In this document: in pieces, positions 35,249 through 47,327 of the stretch
How positions within the stretch are numbered: position 1 is the first letter of the stretch
Layout: every line of letters starts with the position of its first letter
Assembly (NCBI RefSeq): GCF_042100115.1
Contig: NC_091272.1
Location: 4,030,001-4,094,000 of the forward strand
DNA: 64,000 nucleotides
Direction: 5' to 3'
Source: Alternaria dauci
Lineage: Eukaryota; Ascomycota; Dothideomycetes; Pleosporales; Pleosporaceae
Notes under the pieces: model-generated
Databases searched by the model: none
Told to the model about the DNA's origin: nothing
Seen by the model: only the letters and a program-made list of their open reading frames with translations
Program-made: the position numbers and the translations under genes

Positions 35249-38200
35249 GGTGGTGTTTCGCTATGGTAGTTGAGGCTTCGGGCGGCTGTGACTGAGATCG
35301 CTGTCGGCGTTCGTAAGGCGAAGGAGAATGTTCCTGGCTCTAAAGTTGTAGAGGCGAAATAGTTCTTGAGCGACGATAGATAGCAAGAGGGTGACCCTGT
35401 TGAGCACCTGACTCCGGATTGTGTGTTCGTAAAGCAGGCGACCTTATAATAACAAGTATGGGCGTTGGGAAGGATGTCTTGGGGGTCGATCTGGATATTC
35501 TCTTCAAGCACCGATGTGGTTCAGAAATGACGATCGTATAAGTTAATGTTGATGCAGTACGACTACTGTTGGGTTGTTCCTTGACGGGCTAGAAGGTCCG
35601 GACGAACGGTCGCACATATACCAAGAGAGGATACAGATGTGCTTATGCTCAGACCTAGGAAGTAATCTGGTTCGAGTGCGACGTCGCTGCTGACCAGTCG
35701 TAGTTACAAAAGTCGGTCCAAGAGGCCTGAGAGAGTGTTGGTAGCGGTGTGGATTGGTTTGTCGTGATAGCTAGTGATGATGCTCCAGACTGAAGGTTCC
35801 CAGGTTTTATATCCTCAAAAACACGTCGCTGGCCCCAGGTCCTGAAGTTTTGGATCCCCGAATCTACGGTTACCAAAGGTCGAAAATAGCAGGACTGATG
35901 TCTGAACAGAGAGATTCTTCGGAGATCCAAGCCAGTCTCGTGTTGCATAATCCAGTATGCGGCTTTTTCCTGCACGCTCTGGAGTCAGGGTCGTTTCTTC
36001 TATACGGGTGACCAAGCGACCGTAGCGTCGGTACTGGAATCGCGGTATTGTGTCATAAGGCTGTACCCGACCAGTTGGAGAAGGTGGTGAGACTGCAGCG
36101 GGACCGGTGAGTGGGTATCCAGCGTGCACGGCGAGAGCCTTGGTGGATGTGTGGCGTCCGATCATGCACTTCGTGAGGAAATTTGTATGCACCGTTGACG
36201 AATATGCAGCGGAATAGTGTAGGGCTGCTGTCGTAAGATGCTTATTTGAGCCGCACGCACGACAACCTGTATCCGAAGGTCAAGACCCGCTCTGTCTGGT
36301 GAGATAATTCACGACTGGATCATTGGTCTAGACATTTCTTCACCGCCGTGCATGCTGTAACCGGCTTGTGTCTTGCTTTACTCCAGCAGCTATTGCCATT
36401 TCGCCGATGATATACATGGCCGGAACAGATTCTGGTTTCTTCTCGTGTCGGGTAGCTCCCAGAAAATCACCATTTGTCCCCTCTCTGATAAGCATGCCAA
36501 ATCGTCAGGAACATTGAAAGACCGGCCGAAACTTTGAGACGGATCGTATCCGGAACTTGAAGCGCTCACGCGACTTTGCTGTTGCGCATTCAGCTCGCCC
36601 CCAGTTGGTGTCCACCACCCTCGGTATAGCCGACGGACCGTTTGGATTTGAGATGATCGTTTTGACGCAACGACGAGGTTCATTGGATGGTTGGCCACAG
36701 ATTCAATAGAGTCAGACTTGCAACGCTCGTGTCGAATGCGCTGACGAGTCAGAGGCTCCAATGGTCGCTAATATTAGCTGTGTTAACACAACTTAACACG
36801 AGGTGTAGTCGCTGTGAGAGATTGTTACTCAGCTATCGCCAAGCTCGAGCTTTAGCCCGTGCACTATATCCTGTCATGCAGGAATTCATGACCCGATCTG
36901 CATACCATGAAGTCATCGCTGTCGCAGCAAGGAGAGCTGCGACGAAGTGGTCTCCAATGATGCGCGTTGGGCCTAAGTGTTCGGAGAGTTTGTCAGCGAT
37001 AGGGCTGTGCTCGCTCGTCGAGTCAGGGTGTAAGAATGGCAGCGATACCGGTTGGTAGACTCATCCTTCCAAAATTCTTTCCAGAATTCCAGAAGATTAC
37101 TGAAGGCGGAACGCCATTTGGCCCGCAGGCGATCCCTAAACGGGCTTAACGATCGGATTACTACATCTTCCTGGGCATACGTGTAGCGGTGTAGATACTG
37201 TTACAGCGCCGTGCCGTGGAGTCTATTGCAGAGCTGATCAGTCAACGCTGTAAACTCAAAGGGTGGCTTAACAAACGATGCGAATCGCAGAATCCCCACG
37301 TTTATCGATAATCATTTCATCTAGTCTGTGGTAGTTAGAGCTGCAAAATCTGACTACACGTGGACTGTGATCAGTCGTCGCGCAGGTGCGTCTGGCTGGC
37401 TCAAGGCGATTTGGAACTTCAAAGCCCTTAATTACCTAGCTAGCATCGGCTGCTACACAGCTATCCTGATTAGCGAACTTTGCGACGAACGCAACACCAG
37501 CGTATCATGCTGCGAGGCAGAGTGTGTAAGCATAACTTAAGCAGCTTTTTAGGTCATTGTACCTAGGTAGGCTTTCCCGCTTACGCACTCTGTTCGATTG
37601 CTTATCTCATCATGTGCCACCATTGGCGGAAGGTCCCAGGGTAGAATTTTGCAAGCAATTGAGTCATCGTTCAACAAAACGCAGCGTGCATGCAATTTCG
37701 AGGGCAAATTGCAAAGTTAAGCCAGTGTTGAAGCTCCCATAGATCGACTAGACCGAAAGAGTTGTGACGCCAGGTTTCCCATCTCATCTTCAGAGTTCCC
37801 ACTCCTCAGCACCTGGGCAGTACATGTAAATCGATTGCACACCTCCTCAGTGGCTATTGTTGACAAATGTGCACCAGACGAGACAGTATTCTGGTCAGGA
37901 ACTGCGTCTTTACCTTTCTGATCAAAGGTTGGCAGAAAAAGATGCCAGTGGCTAGCCACTTCGATGTCTCAAGTGACCAGCTGGGCTACATATTGGTCTA
38001 ATCACTACCAGTACCAGTGTCAGCACGATTCTAATGACCCTCACGACAACTCTCAATAGTAGTAGAGTCTAACGGATATATCAATCATCGTGCTGAGTGC
38101 TCGTGGAGTGATGAATGAGACTCAACCAGGCAAGGTGACAACCTTGGAACCCTGGCAGTTTCCGAATCCTGCTTCACAAAGGTATATTCGACACGAATGC

Positions 38201-39803
38201 GCAAGTCCAGGCTGACAACGTTGATTGAACAGATCCGGAATGACGAATGTTGTTGGAAAGTCAAAAAATGCATTAACGGTGTGGTGCGGAGACGCATATT
38301 TGAAATATACCAGAACCGACCGTGGCTGATTTGGGCAAAAAGCAAATGTGACGGCTTCGGCCAAACCCTGAAACAGTTCACCGCGGATCTTCAAATGTGA
38401 TCAACAGGCCTCTATCTCTTCCAAAAGAGATGTTTCTCAACTTTCCACGCGGCTTCCTCTCAAGCATACCCGTCGTCCCGAGGTCTGTACGTAATTTGCT
38501 CCTTCGACAACAAGAATGCAGCGAGTGGAGGTATTGATGTCACTCGAACTTTCCGTGAGATCATTACCAGGCTGGGAAGTCTCACTCGGATTGAGAAGTC
38601 TCTGAGCAGCGTTGCAGTCAGGACTACTTAATGATCAAGCTACCTACGTAGGGGAACTTCGGAACTCAGGTGGCATGAGTTCGTAAGATTCGAGTCCTAT
38701 CCCTCTAAGTGGGCTACAGCACCGTAATAACATAAGAGCTTCAGGTTCAAGTCCATGATACCATATAGCAACTTTACTGTAATCGCAAAAGAATGGTCTG
38801 CGACTGAGTCAATTCTTGTCGGTGTGCAGTAAATGCCAGCTTAAACACACAGATGTTGGTCAGAGCGGCGGCATGACGAACGGGATGACGGACACTGAAA
38901 AGCAATATTGGGCCTGTGGAAATATGCAACTAGACATTGGAGGCCCATTTACAATGCCGACGAGGATGCGAGAAGCCGTAGGGGATTGTTATGGCGATCA
39001 TCGAGCGGTCAAGACCTGAGATGACTGGACGTCAAACCGCACACAAGTATCGCGCTCGTGCTGACGCCAGATCACATGCGCGCTTCAATAACGTCTCCCA
39101 TTCTTTTCAGTCACATCAGCTCATTAGTGACAGTGCGTCGTAGCATGCAGGGCATTGCTGGAGGGTTAGGACTAAGACACCTAGGTGCACTTGTCGTGCC
39201 TATGCGATCGTATTTCTGAGTGCTGATCGGGAACCTGCATGCCAGGTCTTAGATCGATCGCCCAGAAACTGGATTGTCCACGATCCGGGAGACATGATAA
39301 TGACTATGGTCCATGATGTAGCTTGTGGTACCTGAGACTTGTCCACATTCTGACCCACTTGGTGGCCATCCCCAACGACAGCTCAGCTGGGACAATCCCG
39401 GACTGAGGGAAGTACCTGGAAGATTTGCTAGTCGATGCCTTCGTTAACCCACCCAAACGGCCAAACACACACACATCGCGCCTGAAGCTCAGACCTTCCG
39501 GCCTGCGCGGCAGCAAAGAACAGGGTGTGTGCGGTAGATCTTCTAATCCCAGATATAACGAAGATGAGCAGACACCGGATCGTTGACGTAGCAAACGTCA
39601 GGGGTTTACAATCGATCGCGCGATATACTCAATCGCCATTTTGAAGGACAGAGAAATGACGCTACCTTGAGCGATATGAAGGTGTATAAAAACACAGTGG
39701 GTTCGTCTGTTGCATACTCATCAGTAAATCCACCAATTTGACAATCTTGACAATTCTTACAACTCTCCCACACGTCACTGCAGCCTTCCCACCACCAAAT
39801 ATC
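35249..39803. other. Gene-poor stretch, no supported gene
   Basis: About 4.5 kb of ordinary composition with only scattered open frames of 60-125 codons on both strands (for example minus 36192-35815 and 36761-36390, plus 38197-38400). None shows a recognisable domain, coherent splicing or convincing codon pattern. One TACCTAGGTA palindrome is at 37,560-37,569. Decayed genes or long regulatory sequence are possible, but nothing can be named. Confidence 0.5.
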
Positions 39804-40107
39804 ATGTCTGCCAACCCAGGGAACGTTCTCGGAGGCCACGAGGTGAACCTCAACAACCCACGTTTGTTACCCTAGTTCCGCCAGCCTTCAACACTGACAC
39901 TATCCAGACACATCTGACAAGTCCAAGCAGCACTCCGAAGAGATCCTCTTGGAGATCGAGAACAGTGGTGACGCCAGCGCCGTATCATGTTCCGACAGAG
40001 AGAAGAATCCTAAGAGCGTCGCTAGTGGCCTTAAGGCTTCACTCTACGATCCCAGAGTTTCTGACGAGGCAAAGCAGAGCGCCTTGGAGAGGCTTGGTCA
40101 GGTGTAA
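39804..40107 (+). CDS. con-6: Con-6 family conidiation protein
   Basis: Exons are 39804-39861 and 39908-40107, with a 46-base intron (GTTTGT donor, CACTGAC branch-like site, CAG acceptor), giving 85 residues. The protein has the two tandem con-6 repeats: NPGNVLGGHEVNLNNP followed by HTSDKSKQHSEEIL, then NPKSVASGLKASLYDP followed by RVSDEAKQSALERL. Con-6 proteins are small hydrophilic proteins made in conidia and under stress in filamentous ascomycetes; their molecular role is not well defined. The second repeat departs from the usual LNNPN (here LYDPR) and the first has HEVNL where HKANL is common, so this copy is somewhat diverged. It lies tail to tail with the PAC4-like gene, 240 bases away. 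Confidence 0.85.
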
Positions 40108-40347
40108 GCGACAGTTGCGATTAAGTAATGCTTCGATGCCGGCTAGTGGATCGAAGAGGAGTAAGGTATCGAGCCATGGCGTGCGACTACCGTCGTGTGG
40201 CTTAATCAATAAATTAGGTAAGCCGTCAACAAACATGTTCCGCCCTTGCATCTTGTGACGTCAAACCATAGCACATTGTGACGGCTGCGACTCCACCCCG
40301 CGAAGGGCATGTCTGTAACTGGCTCGAAACTTGCTTACTTGTTCTGC

Positions 40348-40840
40348 CTACTCTTTCTCCAGCTTGAGCAAGCCAATGACAACTTCAACTACTCTACGAA
40401 ATGCTTCCATCTCTTCTTCAACGGTTCCGCCCATACCTGCACTGGCGAAACTGGATGAGTTTCCGACATATACAGGCTTTCCCGTTCTACGTGCGAGGAC
40501 CTTAGATAGGCGAATCGTGAAATCTAGTGTGCCGCCGTGGGTGAAGAGTGGTGTACTGAGTGCCTCGGCAGGTTTGGCCCTCTGGGCATATTGTTAGCTT
40601 GCATACTTACAGATCAGAGTTATCAAATGTGTTATATACATTGGGCATCGCGTATACGAAGGACCCGAGGGGTGCAGAAGTCGCAGACTCGGCCGTTGCA
40701 GTAGTGAGCAAGAGCAGCAGGTTCGGGCCGTTGTTTGTGAGCTGGAGATGTATGTTTGTGTGCGGTGCCTTGGGGAGAGGGAATGAGACTTCAGTGGGTG
40801 TGTGCTGCGTGCTGCCGTCCACGGCAGCAGCAGGCATCAT
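40348..40840 (-). CDS. Proteasome assembly chaperone 4-like protein
   Basis: Exons are 40840-40611 and 40555-40348, with a 55-base intron (GTAAGT donor, CTAAC inside, CTCAG acceptor), giving 145 residues. I chose the Met at 40840 because the upstream part of the open frame is a His-rich low-complexity extension. The protein has the Pac4 plan: SFPLPKAPHTNIHLQLT, then LLLLLTTATAES, PLGSFVYAMP, THGGTLDFTIRLSKVLARRT, PVYVGNSSSFASAGMGGT and an acidic helix VEEEMEAFRRVVEVVIG. In yeast the Pac3/Pac4 (Poc3/Poc4) pair helps assemble the 20S proteasome alpha ring. The family is short and weakly conserved, but the GNSxSFASxGxGGTVEEEM block is typical of fungal members. It starts 266 bases from the divergent methyltransferase gene. 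Confidence 0.82.
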
Positions 40841-41106
40841 TGCGTGCTGAGCGTGATTGCGAAGAGTCAAGTCACGATGATGGTGATAACTATGATGATG
40901 AGGGTGACGATGATGATGATGATCGTGACAACGGAGTACCGAGGCAGGTGGGGCAAAAATCGCGAACCTCACTCATCCTAAAAGACAGTCGTGAGGCAAC
41001 AGCGACCCAAGGGACCGAGTGGAGACGAACAACAATCGCAACAGCCAACAGAGCTACAAAGCCAACTTCGAAACTCAAGGCGTCGTCAGGGTTAGCTGAG
41101 TGAAAG

Positions 41107-42457
41107 ATGAAAGCAGAATCTCGAGACACCTACGACCCTACCACAGACGCCGAGGAACAGAATCTCATCCTCTCAGTTCTAGACTCTTTCCGGTATACTC
41201 GCGCGTGCCTCACCAAGATCAGACCAGTACCAAAGATGCTAACATATCCGCAGCTCATACCGCCGGCTTGCTCACTACAATGGAACACACCTGCGCCGCC
41301 AAGCCTTCTACTCACTCCCACAATCACATTGGACACTACTATCTCGGCCACCCTTTTCTATCCTATCTACACTCTCTCAAGTAGACGATCTGATTGACAG
41401 CAATGCCGAGCTAGCAGAAGCTATCTTTGTGGCAGGTTTCAAAGCCTTCCTAGCTCCCACGCTCGACAGTGACTGGGTAGCCTCAATTGTGCCTGAGAAA
41501 CATGCGCGCGACGAATACAAGGTCTTTGACACGATCCTGAATGCGCTAGGAGCTAAGACAAGCCAGGGCGACGTGGACAAGGCACGGAGTTGTATAAACC
41601 AGTTTTGGAGGGAGTGGAGCCAAGCAGGACATGTGGAGAGGGCCAAATGCTTCGATCCTGTTGTGGCGGCAATGGAACAAGAATTTGAATCGAGGAGCAG
41701 CACCATGCCAGACGCGGACCGGGCAAATTTTAAAGTTCTGGTTCCGGGCGTTGGACTGGGTCGTTTGGTCTTCGACATCTGCTGTGCTGGCTTCAGCGTC
41801 GAGGGAAATGAGATTTCTTACCACATGCTCATGGCAAGCGCATTGGTTTTGAATGACGTAAAAGGTACTGGACAGTTCAAGATTGCTCCCTGGGCACTGA
41901 ACAGCTCAAACCACGTCTCCAGGGAAGACCAGTTGAGGACCGTCAGAGTACCGGACGTGCATCCAGCGACGGAACTAGCAAAAGAGGCTTCTTCGAAAGT
42001 TCCAGCGGGTGAGCGGATGAGTATATCCACGGGCGACTTTTGCGTTGTCTACGCTCGGCAAGACTACGCAAATGAATTCGACGCAGTAGCCACCGTCTTC
42101 TTCATTGACACTGCGCCAAACATTATTCGCTATATTGAAGCTGTTCGCAATTGTCTAAAACCCGGTGGTCTTTGGATCAATCTCGGTCCACTGTTATGGC
42201 ATCCACCACCACAGAGAGGGGATAACGAAGATAGAACGGCAGAGGAAGCAAGAAGGAGCGCCGATGTGGACGCAGGGATTGGTGATCCAGGTTCGGTAGA
42301 ACTCACGCACGATGAGATAGTAGCATTGGTTGCGCATCTGGGGTTTGCTATAGAGCGACAAGAGTATGGTACTATCGAGACGGGGTATATCTCCAACACC
42401 CGGAGTATGCTGCAAAATACATACCGACCTTCATTCTGGATAGCGAGGAAACGATAA
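41107..42457 (+). CDS. Carnosine N-methyltransferase-like (N2227 family)
   Basis: Exons are 41107-41192 and 41254-42457, with a 61-base intron (GTATAC donor, GCTAAC branch site, GCAG acceptor), giving 429 residues. An in-frame stop lies two codons upstream of the start. Splicing joins LDSFR to SYRRLAHYNG, the usual family N-terminus, followed by RRQAFYSLP. The SAM-binding glycine loop is VLVPGVGLGRL (190-200), followed by EGNEISYHML. Further family blocks are TVFFIDTAPNIIRYI and NCLKPGGLWINLGPLLWH (328-345). Members methylate carnosine-type imidazole dipeptides in animals; the fungal substrate is unknown to me. It is convergent with the Zn2Cys6 gene (319 bases apart). Confidence 0.9.
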
Positions 42458-42776
42458 GAAGACACGCACATCTACTGATGGTTGTGAGCCTTGGGTACTC
42501 TTTCACATATGCTCTTTATTCTATGATCAAGTTTTTTTTGACACAATTCTCTGGCAAGATGCGTGCACAAAATAGCCCTGGCAATGATGGAATTGTAGAT
42601 TTATAGTTCATGATAAACAGCAGATTGGATGTTAGAGAAGAGGACGTCCGGCTGCCCAACCCTCAAAACCAGAGGGAGAGCGAATATGGTATCATGCAAC
42701 AAATGTACAAAGAAATGGAACCCTGAACCCATCCCTCCCAAGGCTCCGGCTGACAGTGCTTGTGGTGTGATATGGC
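42458..42776. other. Convergent 3' intergenic region
   Basis: These 319 bases separate the 3' ends of the methyltransferase and Zn2Cys6 genes and should hold both terminators. A T-run (CAAGTTTTTTTTGACAC) lies near 42,530. No other feature was seen. Confidence 0.5.
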
Positions 42777-44757
42777 TCAAGCGACCATGGTCTGATTGGG
42801 GTAGTCGGGCCCTTTGCTTTCGGACCCACCCAGTCGAGCGTTCGCGTGCGCAAGGCTAGATTGTGCAGCTTCTTGGAGCTGAGTCTCTACATTTCGTTCC
42901 CGCTCATGTGGGGTATTACGGCCCGATGGTACCCGTGCATCGTGTGAGCCATCGCGCTGCGGTAGATGTGGCTGAGTGTGTTGTTCCGAAGATTGGTGAT
43001 GGGCCTGTTGATGCTGGGGAGTGTGCTGGCCGTTGCCGTGTGAGATGTGTGACGGCGTCGGCCCATGATGCGAAGGACTCATCATCGCAGCGGGACTTGC
43101 TGTACTCGCGCGATCACCGCTCTCATGGTCACTAGTCTCACTCTGACCATTGCTGGTGGTGCCGGGTGGGTAGGTATATCCACCACGTAGCTCACCCTCT
43201 TTGACTTCTTTCCACGAGCACTTTGCGTGCTTCTTCGTGCAGCCCACACACGCCGTGAGGTTCTTCAAGCAATCCATGTGTAACCTGCGACAGCGATCAC
43301 AGGGTGGAATGATGCGTTCACCCTTGGCCAGACCTTCCATCCTGTGTACCATCTCAACCTTGAAAGGGCCTCCGTCGTCCTTTTCTGGTTGTTGACTGGC
43401 GCGTTGACTCGAGGCGGGAAGGAGGTTGGAGGGAGTGTTTGGTATCGGCACAGGCGAATTCATCATCGAGTGCAGCTCAGACTCATTGAGGGGTTGCGGT
43501 GGCCGTGCAATGTGCTGCAGGGAGGCCTGGGGGCCATCTGCAGGTTTTGGGACAGCCCGAGTGGGGATGGTAGCAGGAGTGGATGGGTGAGAGACTGCAT
43601 GGCTGCCCATGGAGGGTCTGCGCGCATCGGCGGTGCTATTCGGTGGCTGCGAGGATGAGCTCCGGCCATTTGTAGTGTGAAACTTGGCTAGCAGTTCATG
43701 ACGGGTAGACGACGAAGTACCGTGGCCGCGGCTATGGCTGTGGCCATGCCCGTGGCCATTGGCTTCATGATGTGGACGCGCATTGACGGCGACGAAGCCA
43801 CTGCCACCAGGTGATGTCTGCGAGGGCTGGGTGTGGACTTGGGCGTGTCCCTGGCTGTATCCCCAGCTAGGGGCGCTCGAGCTGCCGCCGTTCATGAGTG
43901 CGACGTTGGAGGGGCTGATGGGCCGTGGAATGGCAGGAGCGGGACTTGCGGTTGCCCGTCGATCGAGGATGGCCTGCTTACGGCCCTTGAGCCGGTGATT
44001 GAGCTGCCGAGTGCGCGCAGCCACTGTCCAAGATCAGCCAATTTGACGTTAGTTGTGGTGCTTGGTCAGACTCACCCTGGTCGGCCAGTGAGCATATCTG
44101 GCTCAGGTTCTTCTCGAGAATCTCCATGGTGCCCAGCTCCTTCTCCTCGTCTTCGATGATGGGCTGCGGAGGAATCATCTTCTGGGGAATGCCCGACGAT
44201 ATCAAGACAAAGTCCTCTTCTGAAATCTGCACTCGGCACTGCTTGGTGTAGAACTGGCAGACGCGTACCCCTTCGCTCATCTGGTCCAGCTGGAACTGCT
44301 CCGGCTTGTTGCGCGCAAACTCGACCACGTCGAGCCAAGTCACCGTCGTGCCGTCTTTCCCATGGCTCTTGAGCACTCGCGGCGGACCGTCGAACAGCCG
44401 TTCGAATCGCTTGATCAGGATGGGGCCGAGCGGTCGTGCGCCGAGGTTGCAGGCCATGCTCTCGTGGCGGTCGAGGACGCCCTGGTAGTCGCTGAGGACG
44501 GCGAGGATGTTGGGCAGCGAGTCATCGTTGGTAATGAGGGGCAGGTCCTTTTCGAGGTGGCGGGCGAGGTAGTTGATCTGGAGGTGGTTGTGCGTCTTAG
44601 CGGCCTTGGGGACGGGCGCGGGCGAGGCCAGGTGCAGCTCGTGAGAGGGACTGCGTTTACGCTTGAGGTCGCTGGGCAGCGCGGGCGCATGGTGCTGTGT
44701 GGCATGCGAGGGCATGGTGCGCTCAGGCGCAGCAGCGTGCGATTCCGTGTTGGCCAT
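42777..44757 (-). CDS. Zn(II)2Cys6 protein with C-terminal zinc cluster
   Basis: Exons are 44757-44076 and 44023-42777, with a 52-base intron (GTGAGT donor, ACTAAC branch site, ACAG acceptor), giving 642 residues. A conserved N-terminal region (about 55-245) reads INYLARHLEKDLPLI, then LIKRFERLFDGPPRVLKSHG and VEFARNKPEQF, and continues across the splice site into RTRQLNHRLKGRKQAIL. A long Ser/Pro/His/Gln-rich linker follows. The zinc cluster CDRCRRLHMDC...CVGCTKKHAKC (469-496, C-x2-C-x6-C-x6-C-x2-C-x6-C) lies toward the C-terminus instead of the usual N-terminus. The tail is His/Gln/Pro rich. It is probably a nuclear transcriptional regulator of a family conserved in filamentous ascomycetes; targets cannot be inferred. 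It is divergent from LSM7. Confidence 0.87.
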
Positions 44758-45646
44758 AACCTTGGCCTGGAGGGATGCCGGGTGGGTGATTACTACCAGG
44801 GCGGAATCAACGGATGGCAGGAGTCGAGGGTGGAGCGGAGGGCGCTAGGCGAGAACAGCTCAGCACACTACGGGGCGCTCGCGCGTGGTCGCGAAGGCCC
44901 GAAGCTACAGGACAAGATACATAACGCACGAGGGGAATGGATGGGAGAGTTGCACGAGCGAGGGTCAAAGGCCAAACGGCTGCTCGGTGGCTGAAGAGCC
45001 CCGAACGGAAAGCAGAGGGGCGGACAAGGAAGCACGCATCGCACCGGAAATAAGAAAGGCCTTTGCCAGCGCCGCCCTCCCAGCCAATCACCCGTCGGCT
45101 GCAGCGCAACGCGGCCCAGGCGTCGCCATGTGCAATAAATGCGCATCGCGGCCGATGCAGCTTCTGCCCACGCTGAAACTAGCCGCGCTGTGGCAGAAGC
45201 GTGTGAGGTGGTGCTTCATGCTGCCGTCTGGGAGGACCACACAGCCGGCGGCATCGTCGTCGTCACCGTCGTATGTCGTCGCAGTGCTTGTCAGCGTAGT
45301 CGTTGTCGTCGTCGCCGCCGCCGCCGTCTGGAGGCATGACGAAAAAATGCTGCAGGCCGCGTGCCCACGCGGCCTGGGTGAATCTAGCTGCTAAGAACCA
45401 AGCGCCACAGCACGGCGGAGGTCTGGACGCACGCAATGGCGGAAATTGTCTTTCCACCCCTGCGACGCCGGCGACCAGAGCACGCGCACGTGACCGGGAT
45501 GTGGGGTGGGGGCCGTCGTCCTGGAGGAGCACACGGCGCCTTTCCCAAAACGGCCACAGACGACCAAGTCTTACTGGGCCGCCCGAGCTGCACCGCACCA
45601 TCCGCTTCCACATCCAAATCGCGTCCTTTTTCTCCACGCCCGTACC
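44758..45646. other. Divergent promoter region, Zn2Cys6 / LSM7
   Basis: An 889-base GC-rich intergenic region lies between two divergent starts. Many overlapping shadow frames are present because stop codons are rare in GC-rich sequence; none looks like protein. A trinucleotide stretch of the GTCGTC/GCCGCC type lies at about 45,240-45,335. Confidence 0.55.
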
Positions 45647-46164
45647 ATGTCTGAGCGAGGCGCATTCCGGGGTCGCGGTGGAGGTCGAGGAGGCGACCGC
45701 GGCGGAAGAGGCGGTGGCCGTGGCGGTGCACAGGCGGGCGGTGCTGGGGGACAGACGGAGCGCCCCAAGAAGGAGAACATTCTCGACCTGAGCAAGTACA
45801 TGGACAAGCAAATCACCGTCAAGTTCAGCGGCGGACGAGAAGGTATGCATCCTGGCGAGGGCCCCAGGCCTGATGATGTACAGGGAAGGAGCGCCGCAAA
45901 GTTAACTTGTTGCAGTCATTGGCACCCTCAAAGGCTACGACCAGCTCATGAACCTCGTCCTAGATGAGGTCAAGGAAGCATTGACTGGTATGCACCTCTC
46001 CACTGCTTCCACGCGAGTACATCTGACATTGTGTAGACGAGGACGGTAACATCCGCTATCGCAAGCTCGGCCTCATCGTCGCACGCGGCACCCTCCTGGT
46101 CGTCATCTCGCCCGTGGACGGAAGCGAAGAGATCCCGAACCCATTCATACAGGAAGAGGAGTGA
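45647..46164 (+). CDS. LSM7: U6 snRNA-associated Sm-like protein LSm7
   Basis: Exons are 45647-45842, 45916-45987 and 46037-46164, with introns of 73 and 49 bases (GTATGC donors, CAG and TAG acceptors), giving 131 residues. The N-terminus is an RGG-rich extension (about residues 5-40: GRGGGRGG repeats). The Sm fold follows: ILDLSKYMDKQITVKFSGGR, then VIGTLKGYDQLMNLVLDEV (Sm1) and RKLGLIVARGTLLVVISPVDG (Sm2, with the diagnostic IVARG). LSm7 belongs to the LSm1-7 ring (mRNA decapping and decay) and the LSm2-8 ring (U6 snRNA). The RGG extension is absent in short yeast forms but common in filamentous fungi and may bind RNA. Confidence 0.95.
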
Positions 46165-47327
46165 GCCACAGACTAGTATGGGGCCTCGTGCCCTTCTTCT
46201 AGATCTACGGCGCGAAGCCTCCGGTAGGACAGCGGGCGAGGATCGGGCATGTTGCATGGGAATGAGACCGAATACGATACCCACGACGCAGATTCAACAC
46301 ACAGACACGACACAAAACTTCTACCCAGAGATACACAGCATGTGAGGGCTTTCGCGCTCTTGCTACCATCACAGACAGCAATATGAAGCACTTCCAAAAG
46401 CTGCGATACTACCGTAAAATCACCATCTTAGCTCTGCTCCTTCTTGTGGCACGCGCGTAACAGCCGCAAGACAACACAGTGCATACGCTCATTGCAAAGA
46501 TAAACTATACTCCTGCACGACTACAACTGACGCTGTTCACCTCACGCCAAGTGCCTGCTAAGGGACATTGTCAGTCCTTGGCCAGGCGGCGAAAACACTG
46601 CTATTGCTACAGTGAGGACTGCCGTTTTAGCTCTCAGGCAGCTCCTTCAGGTAGGATGATTCCAGTAGGTCACCTATATGCCTCAGGACGTACAAACCTG
46701 GGACTGGGTGTAGCTATTCAAAAGACCTAGAGCGCCAACGACGATACGCTTACTTGTGTAGAACAATTGCACAGCCGTAAAACCAGGCTGCTGCGAGTTA
46801 CGACCATCACATCTACTGTATGTCTACATAGACATCATGGGCTATTGTCTTCTCGGCTGTCGCAAAAAAATTGAAGAACCAAAGACATGCATGATTTCTT
46901 AATGATGTTCCCTTTGTTGAGTAATCAACGTCATGGTGAAATAACCGGGTGCGCATTAATGAAAGAGTCGGAACCATCGGAACATCATTCCGATCCTTTC
47001 ACTTGGAGCAACCCAGTATCTAGTCTTCCTCATCGGCGATCACGAGCAAGACTTTCCTCGAATGTAAAGCCACGGAATTCACAACCGACGTCAGGTATCC
47101 GCTCAGCTCGGAAATGCCCTACACCAACGATGGCTGTTCTAGTGGGAGTTGGCATGACATCAGCTCGACGTCAAATGGTGACGCTATCATATAGAAGTAT
47201 AGAATGCCCCAAATGGGATCACTCTTGTTTGAAATACAACATCAGCTCAAATACCTCGGAATTTCTACAGCTTACTCTTCAATCACTTCAAATCGCAACC
47301 TTAGCACATCAAACGCATATTGCAAAC
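46165..47327. other. Intergenic region
   Basis: About 1.16 kb between LSM7 and the LEA-like gene, presumably the LSM7 3' flank and the promoter of the next gene. An unusually long stop-free stretch precedes the start of the next gene in the same frame (from 46,887), but it lacks protein character. No RNA gene or repeat was recognised. Confidence 0.5.

Noticed and set aside
38640..38770. Possible tRNA-like segments (GATTCGAGTCC and GGTTCAAGTCC)
   Set aside because: The T-arm loops look right but the flanking bases do not form a T stem or acceptor stem, and no A box lies at the right distance.
40607..40972. Longer His-rich start for the PAC4-like protein
   Set aside because: The upstream 44 residues are His-rich low complexity and absent from the family; the Met at 40840 gives the usual length.
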